A DNA stretch of 64,000 nt from Poronia punctata (Eukaryota > Ascomycota > Sordariomycetes > Xylariales > Xylariaceae), in contig MU401522.1 of the NCBI GenBank assembly GCA_022579005.1, positions 62,001-126,000 on the forward strand, written 5' to 3'. Both the position numbers and the translations under genes were made by a program. Positions within the stretch are counted from its first letter, which is position 1. Each line of letters starts with the position of its first letter. Positions 52,886 to 64,000 of the stretch are shown here, in pieces. The notes beneath the pieces are model-generated. The model saw only the letters and a list, made by a program, of their open reading frames with translations, made no database searches and was not told where the DNA came from.

Positions 52886-55800
52886 TTAAGGATATACGCC
52901 TTGCCTCCATCGCTCAACCCTATCCATTTGAGCGCCACCTTGAGCTGGACTTGGTGCCCCGTATGCATTAGCATATGCATTTGCCACCGGTGGGACCCAG
53001 GTAGACATGGCTCCGCCAGCACGAAAGGCATTGCCCATTGCGCTAGCATTCGCAGCAGGGCCAGGTATTGGCGAGTTGACGGCGAACCCTCCCACTGCCA
53101 TACTGTTCCGTGGCTGACCAAGCCCGCCGCCTGTACCGTCGTTATATCGGCCGGCCATGTAACCACCAGGTTTAGCCAAGTTAGGCGCGCTCAGGTTCGA
53201 AGGTATTTGCTGTCGAAGGGCGGCAAACTTCTGATCCTGCTCTCGTTTGTAGCGGGCGGCTTCTTCTTGCTTTGTTCGTTCAGCGTCAACTCGAGGGTCC
53301 ACTAAGACTGACTTGCGGTTACGTTGCCCCAACACATCGGCCATTGAATGCCGCTTGGTCAACTGTGGCGTGCCCCGTCCGCCGTCAAGCTTAGCTCGAG
53401 CCATCTCTCGCTCGCGCGCTTCCCGTTCTGCCTGTAGACGCCGTCGTCGTTGCCCCAAGGTCTCTTCTTCCTCGGTTGGCTGTTCCCCCTCCTTGTGCTT
53501 GCCCTTTCCGGCATCCTTGCTCTCGCCAGCCTCATCCTTGTTCTCGCCAGCCTCATCCTTGTTTTTAAATGCATCTTCGAACTGACTGAGAAGTTCTACG
53601 GAGAACGCCGAGCTCACGGGACGAGGTGGCGGTAGAGGACTGTCGTTTTCACGAGCTCGCAGACGTTTCATGCGTTCGGCCAAAGTCTCGCCCTCTATTT
53701 CGTCGCCGTCGGGCGTCTCTGCCCGGACTTCAAGGTTGGGCTGGGACAAAGACACACTCATGTTAGGGCCGCGGGCCAGCGTCATACGTTGAACCGGTCC
53801 CGCCTCCCGTCCATGAAGTCGGTTTCGGCGAACACTCAAAGGCTCATTATCCTCCATATCACGCTGTTCCATCAAACCAAGCGGGCGATTGACATCTCCT
53901 ATGGCATTAATCAAGCCGGTGTCCTGACCCTTGGTCGCAAGCAAAAGAGCGAGTGGGGTCTCTTCATCGTCCTCCTCTGCAGGGTTGGCATTCGGGTCCT
54001 CCCAGGCAAGGTTCACCTTTTTACTTTGCCGTGTCTTTCGTTCTATCTCCGCAACAGTATCTATCTCCAAAAGAGTCGAGTGCATGCCGTTGGGAAATGC
54101 ACTGCCGATTGGCCGAGTGCGTTGCTTCTGCTGTTGCTTCCGCATTTGAAGCTCGGCAAGGAGGGTAGTCGGTGGTCCGTTGTATCTTGGCTCGTCCTCT
54201 GCTTCCGCTTCCTCGCCTGACCCTTCGTCGACAGCGCTCGACAAACCTTGTCTTTCTTCGTCTATGGCACCGGATTCGGCCTTTGCGTTGTCACCAGGGA
54301 GACTTGAATGGCGACTGAGAGCACTTGGCTTCCTGAAATGGAAGATAGAATTTCGGGTTTTTGGTTCGGCGAGATCTGCGGCGCTTGCACGCTTCATATG
54401 GGACTTTCGTTTCTTGTTTGTTCCGTACACTTCCGCTCCTAATGAGCCAGCAAATTCATGATCAGTGAAGGCTGAAACCGGTGCCGTAGCAGAAGCGTTC
54501 AAGATATCATCCAGGGTCGAAGTCGCAGAACCATCTTTCAACTGAATCGTGGGCGACTGCGATGGCAGTTCGAAATAAGTACTAGCTCGAAGGTGCGGTG
54601 GTAAGTTACTGAGGTCGGGAATCCGGGATTTCCTCTTGTCGTTGTTCACTTTCGGGATTCTAGATTCTCGGTGGTCGCTGTCCGCAACCTGGCCTTCAGA
54701 TTCATCTACAAGATGGCTCACGTCTTGGGCATGGTCAGGTGAGTTCCTGGGTGAGTCCTGGGTAGACGCAGGGATTACTGGGGTCGAGTCACCAGCCGGA
54801 GCCTCAAACGATTCCAGAAGTGGCTGAGACTGGTACTCGGGCAGCCATGAAGCAACAGGCTGGCGGTTCGTGCTTGGAAGCGTGCTGAGCATTTCTGATC
54901 TCCGATTGTTTCGGACATCCGCCTTGGGCTTCTTTGAAAGCTTCGGTGGCAGATTGAGCATCATGGGTACCCGTGCCGGATAAAAAAGCATGGTTTCGCC
55001 CGATTCAGGATGTTGATAAGATTGCGGCCGGTCTGTGGGAAGGCCGGTTGGCGGATCGAGTAGAGGCTTAGAAGATTCGGCTTCTTGGTCATTTGCGCCA
55101 GTTCGGAAGTCGAAATTTGGCAAGAACGAGTCCGCCATTGGGGATGCAAAGAGGCTCTTGAAGTGCAGTTCCTCAAAGTCGGCATCAGGAGAGCAGTGGG
55201 CACCATCAAAGTCGGCAAACGCTCGTTCCGCTTGTTCGAATGTGCCGTCTGAGCCAGCAGATGTCCTACGGGTCCCATTGTCATGCGGGTCGTCACGCCG
55301 TATGTCTGGCGTGGCGCCATTCCAGTAATCATGTTCATTCGACGATCCATGATACTCATTAGCATTAGGTGTCAGATCAATGTCATACGACGTAGAGAAT
55401 CTCAAGTGGTCATCGTTTTCGGGCACCTCAGCTAGCCTGTCGGCCTCATCCATGGCAGCCGCTGTCAGAGCCGTAGGCTCGATTTCGGCAATATTTGTCA
55501 ATGCTGGTTTAGTGGCCGAACGTATGCTTCGCGTGGAGCTCTTGCCCGGACCATGTCTAGAAAGTGAACTGCTCAACTCAACATCCGGCTTGTGCACACC
55601 GGTCGAACCAGATCTGAGGCGGGTCGTACTTGAACCTACGGTCGAGTTTGGCGACATCACATATCCGGCCGGCGAATAGCCCCCGTAGCGTGCGGCAGTG
55701 TTTATTTCCCGTATCGAACTAGCGATCGAGATCTGTCTAGACATAGGGAACGTCTCAGGCTCGTCAGTCTCGAGTATAGATGTTATACTAGGAGCCAGTA

Positions 55801-56545
55801 TTGATGACCGCCGGCTGTCTGCACGTTTCTGTTCTTCGTGTAAATCTCGAATAGCGCTCTCAATAGATGAAGTCATGGATAGTCTTTCGGCGGTGGCTTC
55901 GAGCTGGGCGATGTTACTCGCTTGAGAGGCAGACCGAGAACCGAGGTCAGGGATTGGGTGACGCAGTGATATACTTTTGGTCGAAGCTGTCCGTACTATG
56001 GGTTTCGGTTTTACCACAATCGGTTGTTGGGTAATCTGGGCCGGGAACGATTCTTCTGTCGGATTTCTAGCAGATCTTGGCGACACAGCTGAGCCTGAGC
56101 CGGGAAGGGGGTTGTTTTCGGTAGCATTTGGGCTGCGGTCGAAACTGGAGGCTGGTGCGGAGCTTGTATTCGCAGATTGGTTGGATTTGTGGTTGGATGG
56201 CGTGTCGGGCACTCGGGCACTGTATAAGACGGAATCCAAGGGAGGGGACAGCGGCGCATGGCCAGATAATACAGGGTGCTTGGCTGTTGGGACTGTGACT
56301 GAGACGGATGTAGTCCGGGTATGTTCTTGTTTCTCCGGGGTCCCTTGGCCGTTTTCTCCATCAGGTGCGTCAAACTCGCTATGCATGGACAGGGGAGTGA
56401 AGCTCGATTCGAACGCAGGAAGGAAAGGCATGGGTGACGACGAAGGAGCCGGCGACAGGGACTCAGATGGCGACCGAACGCCAGTCTTGTCGGGGGCGTT
56501 ATCGGGTCGAATGTCGTCGCTATCCAAGGCGGCAGCGGCCGCCAT
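52886..56545 (-). CDS. Large intrinsically disordered protein of unknown function
   Basis: Uninterrupted frame of 1219 residues. The upstream in-frame codon is GTG, so the start is the ATG at 56545 (MAAAAALDSDD). Composition is rich in Ser, Pro, Asn, Asp and Glu with many potential phosphosites; no enzyme domain is visible. The C-terminal third (about residues 860-1130) is more ordered: a short conserved-looking helix (LINAIGDVNRPLGLMEQRD), then three copies of an E-x-L-x-x-R-x-x-R-L-x-x-R-E motif (EPLSVRRNRLHGRE, ETLAERMKRLRARE, ETLGQRRRRLQAERE), and a charged coiled coil (VDAERTKQEEAARYKREQD). The tail is Gly/Ala/Asn-rich and ends MDRVERWRQGVYP. Likely a scaffold or signalling protein, but this is inference from composition only. 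Confidence 0.75.
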   Translation of the reverse strand: MAAAAALDSDDIRPDNAPDKTGVRSPSESLSPAPSSSPMPFLPAFESSFTPLSMHSEFDAPDGENGQGTPEKQEHTRTTSVSVTVPTAKHPVLSGHAPLSPPLDSVLYSARVPDTPSNHKSNQSANTSSAPASSFDRSPNATENNPLPGSGSAVSPRSARNPTEESFPAQITQQPIVVKPKPIVRTASTKSISLRHPIPDLGSRSASQASNIAQLEATAERLSMTSSIESAIRDLHEEQKRADSRRSSILAPSITSILETDEPETFPMSRQISIASSIREINTAARYGGYSPAGYVMSPNSTVGSSTTRLRSGSTGVHKPDVELSSSLSRHGPGKSSTRSIRSATKPALTNIAEIEPTALTAAAMDEADRLAEVPENDDHLRFSTSYDIDLTPNANEYHGSSNEHDYWNGATPDIRRDDPHDNGTRRTSAGSDGTFEQAERAFADFDGAHCSPDADFEELHFKSLFASPMADSFLPNFDFRTGANDQEAESSKPLLDPPTGLPTDRPQSYQHPESGETMLFYPARVPMMLNLPPKLSKKPKADVRNNRRSEMLSTLPSTNRQPVASWLPEYQSQPLLESFEAPAGDSTPVIPASTQDSPRNSPDHAQDVSHLVDESEGQVADSDHRESRIPKVNNDKRKSRIPDLSNLPPHLRASTYFELPSQSPTIQLKDGSATSTLDDILNASATAPVSAFTDHEFAGSLGAEVYGTNKKRKSHMKRASAADLAEPKTRNSIFHFRKPSALSRHSSLPGDNAKAESGAIDEERQGLSSAVDEGSGEEAEAEDEPRYNGPPTTLLAELQMRKQQQKQRTRPIGSAFPNGMHSTLLEIDTVAEIERKTRQSKKVNLAWEDPNANPAEEDDEETPLALLLATKGQDTGLINAIGDVNRPLGLMEQRDMEDNEPLSVRRNRLHGREAGPVQRMTLARGPNMSVSLSQPNLEVRAETPDGDEIEGETLAERMKRLRARENDSPLPPPRPVSSAFSVELLSQFEDAFKNKDEAGENKDEAGESKDAGKGKHKEGEQPTEEEETLGQRRRRLQAEREAREREMARAKLDGGRGTPQLTKRHSMADVLGQRNRKSVLVDPRVDAERTKQEEAARYKREQDQKFAALRQQIPSNLSAPNLAKPGGYMAGRYNDGTGGGLGQPRNSMAVGGFAVNSPIPGPAANASAMGNAFRAGGAMSTWVPPVANAYANAYGAPSPAQGGAQMDRVERWRQGVYP

Positions 56546-58380
56546 CTTCACCTACTGTGATTGGTGACACGTATGTATGCGATTATATGTCCAAGGTGCA
56601 GTTGGAACAGGAACTGGCCTGGATATTTTCTAGCCTTTGTGGTTTGTGTATGGGCGTGTATAAGTGTCGGCAATATCGTCCTAGGCTGGTGGGCTAACTC
56701 TTGACCGAAGTCAAGACCAAGGCTCAAGCGCGTCGGGAAGATAAGGGGTATGTCTTATTAATGTCGTGCAACAGCGTAAAGGTTTACGACAGAGGGATAT
56801 CAACTCTGGTTATTGAGGGACCGTTGTGCATGGAATATGCAAGCACTGTCGGTATATATGCGACATGGGCTGCACCGTGCAACCACCAACAAATCAGTTG
56901 CAAGTACAAAGTGTGCCGATAAGCAATCTGATCGATGGACAAAATCGAAATGTTGATGGCGAGGGCATGATCCAGACAAGCTTATCAATCAAATATTCCA
57001 AGAAGAACTCAAAGGACTACAACTGTAGGCATAAAGTTTTGGGACAAGATAACAACTGCTTTCGGGTCCAGGATTTTCAACAGCGCGAGCAAAGACCGTG
57101 GTTTAGGTAATACTTGTAGTATTACCAAGAGATGGATTTTGTTGATTGGTGTGAGAGGGAACAGCGCAAGAAGGAGAGTTTCAGGTACCTACCTTCTGGG
57201 TGGTACCTGAGTATATGGATTCTAGACCGCAGCGTACAGGATATTCTAGACCTAGTAAAATGTTACCTATGTCGGTAGACTACCTACATGCAGTACATAA
57301 TGTTGATAATCTCGGTACGTCGGCAGGTACAGCCACAAGTATAGTGAAAACTGGGGATACTGCAAACCCTACCATACAATACAACAACAATAGGTACTGT
57401 GATGTGGTACATCAATAACAATAGGTACTACATTACCTACTAAGGTAACCTAGCAGACAATGCAGGTATCTACTACTATACATGTTTAACCTGGAGGCCA
57501 TAGCAAATGGTATCAAATCATAACGTCCAACCACTAGATCAATTTGGCTTTATGGCAATCAAACCTTTGTTGTAGATATCTTTATCGTAAAACAACCCTC
57601 TGCCACTGGCCTATGGGATCTTGACATGGGAAGAGGTCTCCCAAGTTTAACCAGGGCTGCCAGGTATTGGGCTAACTTGTCTTGGCATTATACTAAACTT
57701 GGATAACTTGGCCCCTTGTATCGGGCATTCTGGCTTCACATGCACCATGACATTTTATTAGCAAGGGTGTTTCGGGAGCCAGCAAAAGGACTGCCTATAG
57801 AGGTGTAGTGCACACTACCAATTGTTATGCTTTCCGCAACAAGCTCACGACAATTTTAGAAAAAAGGAAATTAGGTAGCGTGCCGGTTAACTAGGTGGGC
57901 CAAAATGTCTTCCGTCACAAAACTTACAGACTCTAATTTGCTAAACTAGCCAGATAAATTGGATTTCGGTTGGCAAGTCACACGTGTATCACATTCTAAT
58001 AGATCACCGCATCCCACAGCAAACAGCCTTATCCCTATCTTACCGCAACAAATAAATTTTCCTCTCGGGCAACAGATTGATTTGGCCATAATCGAGTACG
58101 AGAACGCGTCTGTGTATAACAGAGAGACGGCTGGGCCAAGTGTGTAACATTATCCAGGTATTACACACACAAGTGGCTTGGTGATATATTTCCTCTACAC
58201 TCGTAGGCTTTTATTTTAAATTTACGCCTCAATCAGACTTGGCAGTAATAAGTACTTGTAGACTCCTCCATACTCGTTCCTATCTTAACAAGATTGCTAC
58301 AATATGTGCTAGTGATCCTGCATGTGGTAGGGTAGGAGCTGCTGTAGGTTTGAACAATAGGTTGGTTAGGTAAGTTTATT
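56546..58380. other. Intergenic, left border of the AT-rich block
   Basis: About 1.8 kb with only short frames lacking domains. TAGGTACCT words cluster at 57185-57480. Composition stays near the window average until about 58200 and then falls steeply in GC. Confidence 0.4.
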
Positions 58381-58385
58381 ATTTA

Positions 58386-58563
58386 TGTTATAGTAGGAAG
58401 GAAGGATATAGGAAAAGGATAGTTAGGTATAACATTAGGTATATTAGGTATTATAGTTAACATAGACTAATGTTTAAAAAGAAAAGGAATCTTATCTAAT
58501 ATAGGGGTAGGACGTATTTTTTATATAGGTTTAATAAAGGTACCTTGTACTTTTGTTATTATA
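58386..58563. repeat. Left LTR
   Basis: 178 bp, matching 61011-61188. It retains more G on the top strand (GGAAGGAAGG) but has lost C, ending TATA where the other LTR has CACA. Confidence 0.82.
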
Positions 58564-61010
58564 ATTATTCCCCTCTTTTACTATACTTAACTATAAGTAT
58601 GTTAATAGTATTATTTTAAGTATATGTAGTTTAGCTATAACTTCTAATTAACTTAACTAATTAAATTGTTTAGTACCTAAGTACTTAGGTACTTTTTAAT
58701 TAAACTATAAGTATTAAAGTTAGGTTTGTTATAAGCGTGTTTTATAGTTAGTTTAAACATGTACTAATATACTTTTATATCTTACTAACACTTATACTAA
58801 CTTTTTTATTTTTTATTTTTAATATTTTTACTATTACTATTATTTTAATTTTATTTTTTATTTTTTATAACTTTTTTTTTTTTATATTTATTAATACTTA
58901 TTTTACCTTTTTTTTGCCTTTTTTCTTTTTTGTTTTATATTTAATTTAATATAATGTTAGCTTTTGCTGCAAATTTTATAATTTACTATAAAAAAAATAA
59001 TAAAAATAAAAGTTAACATAAAGGTAATAAAGGTAAAGGTAATGCTAGCTAAGGTAATATAGGTAGTGTAGCTAGTATAGCTAGTAAACGTGCTTATAGT
59101 AAGCGCTATAAACTTTGTAGCCTGTATAAGCAAAGTACTAAAGTGTACAACTAAAAATATAGTACTTATAATAGCTAAAAAATTGTTTTAATTTTAAATG
59201 CTTGCTAGCTTTATTTTAGTTATATAATATATAATTTTTAGCTAAATAAAGGTTTGCTACTTTATATAGTATGCATTTATAAAAATCTTAATGCTTTTTT
59301 TTGCAAAACTTGTTAAAAAGCTTATAATATATATAAGCTTATATGCTAATTTATACTTTTTTATATACGTTTTACTAACTTTTAATATTTTATTTTTTTT
59401 AGTTGCTAAAAATATTGTAATTTAATATAATTTAAGTTATTAAGTTATTAAAGTAGTTTAAAGCCGCTTTTATTTTTACTTGCACTACTTTAAATAATTT
59501 TTAAAGCTTAGCTATTGCTAATAAAAATAGTACTATATTTTAAAATAGTTTAGTATTATTTTATAATAAAATTATAAAGGCCTAGTTTTGCCTTTGTATT
59601 ACTTTTTGCTATATAGTTTTAACGTATTAATTTATATATAATTTAACTAGCAAAAAAAGTTTAAGCAAAAAAAATATAGTTTTATATAGCTAGCATTGTT
59701 TTTAAACTAAAACTTTGCTTTAAAGTTTAGTTAAACAACTTGCTATTAATGCTATAAGTTTTTTAATTTATATATATTTTAAACTTGTTTTTAATAATTT
59801 TAAAGTTTTAATTTACGTTATTAGTATTTTTATACTACTTTTTTTTATTTTTAACTAATAAAAATAAAGTTTTTAGCTTAGTTTTTAGCTATTAGCTTGT
59901 TTATTAAAAAATTAAAAAAAGCTATAACTAAAAAGCACAGCGCTAAATTATAGCAATAAATTATTATACTAAAAGAAAATAATAATATTTTTATTTTTAA
60001 TTAGTTATAGTTTTATAGTATTTTTAAATATTATTTAAAAGCTTTAAATTATTAGTAGTTTAGCTTTTTTAGCTAAAGTTAATTTAATTTTGCTATTATT
60101 GTTAATTTTTATTATTATTTTATAATATAATTTAATTATTGCTAACTAGTAAATATAATTTCTTTTTTTTTTTAAAAAGTTAACTAAATAATACTAGCAC
60201 TTAATTTATATTTAAATTAATAATGTTGCATTAGGTAATTAGCCTAAATTTGCATAGTCTTTTTAACTTATAACTTTTGTTATTTTATTTAGCATTGCAG
60301 ATTTTCTTTTTAAATCTTTTAAAAATATAGCTTAAAAACTACAATAAAAATAATTTAAAGCACCCCTTTAATAGTATATATTAAAGTACCTTTTTAAACT
60401 ATATTTTTTTATATAGAAAATCTGGTTTAAAACAGGTTTAAAAGCTTATTAAATCTGCTTTAAAAAGCATACTTATATATTAAACATTATAACATTTTTT
60501 TTTAAAAACCTTTTAAAGTTATACTTTTTAAAGTATTTTAAAACAATAATCTTTAATTTTGCATAAGTATTATACCTATATAAATAAAAACATAATATAA
60601 AATTATTAAATTTTTATTTATAACATAGCTTTTTGCTAATAATAATTAAAAAAGATCTGGCTATACTTTAATGCTTTTTTAAACTTTAATTAAATATAAT
60701 ATAAGTGCTTTAAAAGTAAGTAAATAAGTAGCGTTGTTATAATATAATTATATAAGTAAGTAATTACTTTATATAAATAAAGTATAAATATTTTATATAA
60801 TTAAATAGATATTATATTATTAATAATGTATAAAGCAATACCTATTAAAGTTATTTAATTTAATAAAGTAGCAAAGATTATAAAAGCTATATAGTATATA
60901 AGCAAATAGTATTTAGAACGTATATAATTTTTATATAAAAAGATTACTAACTATATAAGTATTAATATTTTAATATTTATTATAAGTAACTATTAAAAAA
61001 ACATTAAAAT

Positions 61011-61188
61011 TATTATAGTAAAAAGGAAAAATATAAGGAAAAGATAGTTAAGTATAATATTAAGTATATTAAGTATTATAGTTAACATAAACTAATGTCT
61101 AAAAAGAAAAGAAATCCTATTTAATATAGAGGTAAGACGTATTCTTTATATAGGTCCAATAGAGGTACCTTGTACCTCTGTTATCACA
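61011..61188. repeat. Right LTR
   Basis: 178 bp, matching 58386-58563. It retains C residues lost in the left copy (GTCCAAT, TACCTCTG) and has lost G elsewhere (AAAAAGG for AGGAAGG), so the two copies were mutated on opposite strands. Confidence 0.82.
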
Positions 61189-64000
61189 ATCTACGTATAT
61201 AAGTATTAGGGCTAGTTTAGCTAGAAAAAGTTCTTAAAAATTTTGCTATAATAATATATTTGTATTTATATTTACTAGCTAAATATAGCTAAAGCGCAAT
61301 ACTAAAAATCTTTATACTAAAACGTATTAAAATTTTTAACGCTTGCTAAATTAGGCTAGATGCTAAAATAAATTTTTGTTTTTTTTACTTTAGTAATAAA
61401 AAAAAATTTAAATTTTATAGTAATCTACACCTATTTCTAGTATAGTTAGCATTATAAATATAAACATTATAGCTTATATTGCTATTACTATGCTATTTTA
61501 TAAAATTATTTCCTTTATATAACTTAGCTTTAGCTTTAGCTTTTTGCTTAGTTTACTTAATACTTTAAGCAGCAATAATGTTAAAAAAAGTTAGCTAGTT
61601 ATATATTAAAGTATTAGTAATAGTTAAATAAAAAGTAAGCTAAAATATAAAGCGTTTTATTAGCATATTGCTTATTATAAATAAGCTTACTAATATACTA
61701 TTTACATTTTTAAGTATACGCTTAAAATTAGGTTAACATAGCATTATACTTGCTAAAATTATATATATATAATTTAAATTTACTATTTTAAATAAAATTA
61801 CTTTTTACTATTAAAAAACAATATAATTAGTTTAATAAAGTAATAGTTTTTTTTATACTTTTAATATACTAAGCTAAACGTGCTAGCTTTATTATATATG
61901 CAAAGCTAGATATTAACAATAAATAAAGCTAAATAGCTATTTAAAACTTTATAAAAAGTAAGTTTTATAATAAAAGCTTATATATACTAGTATATAGTTT
62001 TATTAACGCTATTTTAAAAGCAAAATACTTTTTTAAACAAGCTATATTTAATATATATTAACGCTTTATAAATTTTAAATACTTTAGTATATGCTTTAAA
62101 ATAAGTAATAAAAGCAAATTTATTACTAGTAAAGCACTATAAACTTATTATTTTAATACTAAAGGTAATAAAAGTAATAGTTAGCTTTAAACAAAAAGCA
62201 TATTATTATAAGCTTAGTATAAAAAAGCTTATTTAAAAAATATAGCTATTAATAAAGTAGCTATAGTAGTACGTTAATACTATAAAGCTATAATAGTTTT
62301 TTATATACTACTTATTTATAAACTTAATTTTATTTTTAAAATATTTTTTAGCTTATAGCTTTATTTAGCAAGTACGCTTTAGCTACTACTAAAAGCAGCA
62401 CAAAATATATTAGCAACCTTAATACTTACTAAGTTAAAAGCTGCTAAATAGCATAAAAAAACACTTAATACTACGTTAAAAAAATAATAATTATATTAAA
62501 ACAGCTTAAAAAAATAATAGCTTTATTAGTAACTATTTTAGTTGCTAAAAAAAAAATAAAAATAATATATAAGTATATTTTAAAGCTTTAAGTTAGCAAA
62601 AAAAGCTTTAAAAGCGTTTAAGCAGCATTATATAACGCTTATTACTTTAAAAAAGTATAAAAATTTTATAAAGCTTAAAATAATAAAGGCCTTTACTACT
62701 AATATTACTAACTAATAAAGTAATATTTTAATAAAAGTATATAAAAAACTAAGTAAATCTACTAAGTATAGTAATTATTTACTTTTAAAAATCTTATAAA
62801 TAGTTAAATTATGCTTATTTTATATATAAAAATTATATAGCTAAAAATGCTTAAATTTTAATATAAATTTTTTCTTTTAACTTTATTATAAATCTTTATA
62901 ATACTTATGCTAAAAGCTTTAACTAATATAATAGCAATATTTTTTTTATATTTTACTTACTAATTTATTTTAAAATAAGTTTATATTTTCTTTGCTAGTA
63001 ATGTTTTTAAGCTTTTTAAACATATTGCTATTTACGGCCTTTTGCTTTTAAAGCAGCGCAAACAAAGTTATTATAGTTTGTTTTTTTTAAATTTATTTTA
63101 AATTTTTTAATACCTTATTAAACGCTTTATTTTTAGTATACTTTTATTAGTTATTTTGTTTTATTAATAAAAGCTTATAATATATAAAAGTAATAAAGTT
63201 ATAAAAAGCAATAATAGCATAAGCAATAAAGGTTTATTTTTTAAAAGTATATTTTACTATAAAGATTTAAATAATTTTAAAGCATTGTTTTAATATTTTA
63301 AAAGCTTTTTTAACGCTAATTTAAAACAAACTATGCTAAAGGTTAAAAAGCTTTTTTTTAAAATTAAAACGCTTTTTTATAGCACTTTATTTTTTAAAAT
63401 AGTAATAAATGCCTAGGTATAAGCAAAAATACTTTTTTTTTTAGCTAAATCTAGCATTTGCTAAATAATATTTTTTTTTAAGTACTATAAGCCTTTTATA
63501 AACTTTTGCAAAATTTAATGCTTTTTTATTATATATTAAGCTTTTAAGCTTATTATAAGCGTATATAAAAATGCTATTTAAGCTAACAATTGCTAATATT
63601 AATATTAAAAAGTAGCTTTTTTAATACTAATATACTTTTTATAACGTAGCTAGTATATAAGTATATAATAAAGTGCTATTAATAAAGCTTATATAATTAT
63701 TAAAATATAAGTATATTTTATAATTAATAGCAATTTTTATAGCAACTTTAATTATATTTATAAGCTATATAAAATAATTAAAAAGCAAAAGTATTATATT
63801 TAAAATGTTATTAAAAGCTTTATAAATAGTTAAAATTAAATGCTTTTAAGTAAGCCCTGCTTACTTTTAAGTAGTATTTTGCTTATAAATATATAAAAAA
63901 ATTATTAATTTTTAGTAAATATTAACGTTTTTAGTAGCTTTTAAAAACATATAAGCTTTAAGCTAGTTATTTAATATAATAAAAGTTGCCTTATTTAGCT
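61189..64000. repeat. AT-rich, RIP-type DNA without genes
   Basis: Composition is overwhelmingly A and T, with only scattered GC dinucleotides (GCTA, AAGC, TAAC). There is no reading frame of note on either strand and no recognisable repeat ends. It continues to the window edge and is probably a further transposon or cluster erased by RIP; it should be heterochromatic. Confidence 0.75.

Larger units (their letters stand above)
58386..61188. mobile_element. RIP-degraded LTR retroelement
   Basis: Two direct repeats of equal length, 58386-58563 and 61011-61188 (178 bp each), align without gaps and differ mostly by C/T and G/A changes. The left begins TGTTATAG and the right ends CACA, the TG..CA form of LTRs. 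Flanking 5-mers ATTTA (58381-58385) and ATCTA (61189-61193) fit a target-site duplication with one C-to-T change. The 2.4-kb interior is nearly all A and T with no reading frame, so gag and pol cannot be recognised and the superfamily is unknown. Its length suggests a small or internally deleted element. Confidence 0.82.

Noticed and set aside
55977..56567. Long plus-strand frame opposite the large disordered protein.
   Set aside because: Shadow frame of a low-complexity gene; it has no homology-like features.
58386..64000. Possible mitochondrial DNA insertion, because of the extreme AT content.
   Set aside because: No mitochondrial gene, tRNA or long frame is present, and the paired LTRs with complementary transitions point to RIP of a transposon.

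Overview
The window is nuclear DNA from a filamentous ascomycete (Pezizomycotina, most likely a Sordariomycete; the genus cannot be fixed from sequence alone). The signs are short introns (about 40-140 bp) with GTRAGT donors and CTAAC-type branch points, fungus-specific families (HET-like, CorA-like, fungal GT31, Zn2Cys6 factor, GRF-like zinc ribbon), and a 5.6-kb extremely AT-rich block typical of repeat-induced point mutation (RIP). Many genes are split. I rebuilt exons by hand from splice signals, reading phase and family motifs.

Layout. 1-9.1 kb is mostly housekeeping: a mitochondrial PP2C phosphatase, a KPWE-motif protein that is a good candidate for the peroxin Pex39, an unknown acidic protein, a 412-bp MITE with about 80-bp terminal inverted repeats, and the Rab GTPase Ypt1. 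10.8-23.6 kb is accessory and metabolic: a DUF829 hydrolase, a GPI-anchored cysteine-rich surface protein, a cytochrome P450, a GT31 glycosyltransferase, an O-methyltransferase cut short by an in-frame TGA, and a GMC oxidoreductase. P450, OMT and GMC could be tailoring enzymes of one pathway, but no backbone synthase is visible.

23.6-30 kb is gene-poor: a 4 x 38-bp tandem array, then about 1.5 kb holding seven copies of a hairpin-forming module interleaved with six copies of a second motif, then a decayed minus-strand reading frame and a run of good splice sites without a clear protein. 30-43 kb holds a GRF-like zinc-ribbon protein, a CorA-like membrane protein next to a HET-like membrane protein (a possible allorecognition pair), a divergent copy of the complex I subunit NDUFS7/PSST, a zinc-cluster transcription factor and a second DUF829 hydrolase. 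46-56.5 kb returns to housekeeping: 6-phosphofructo-2-kinase/fructose-2,6-bisphosphatase, the DEAD-box helicase Has1 (12 exons, one of only 4 nt), and a large disordered protein.

58.4-64 kb is AT-rich, ORF-free DNA. Its first half is a RIP-degraded LTR retroelement with two 178-bp LTRs and a 5-bp target-site duplication. The observations most worth following are the hairpin-module array, the Has1 microexon, the divergent NDUFS7 copy beside biosynthetic-type genes, the HET/CorA pair with a perfect hairpin just before the CorA start codon, and the nonsense codon in the methyltransferase.
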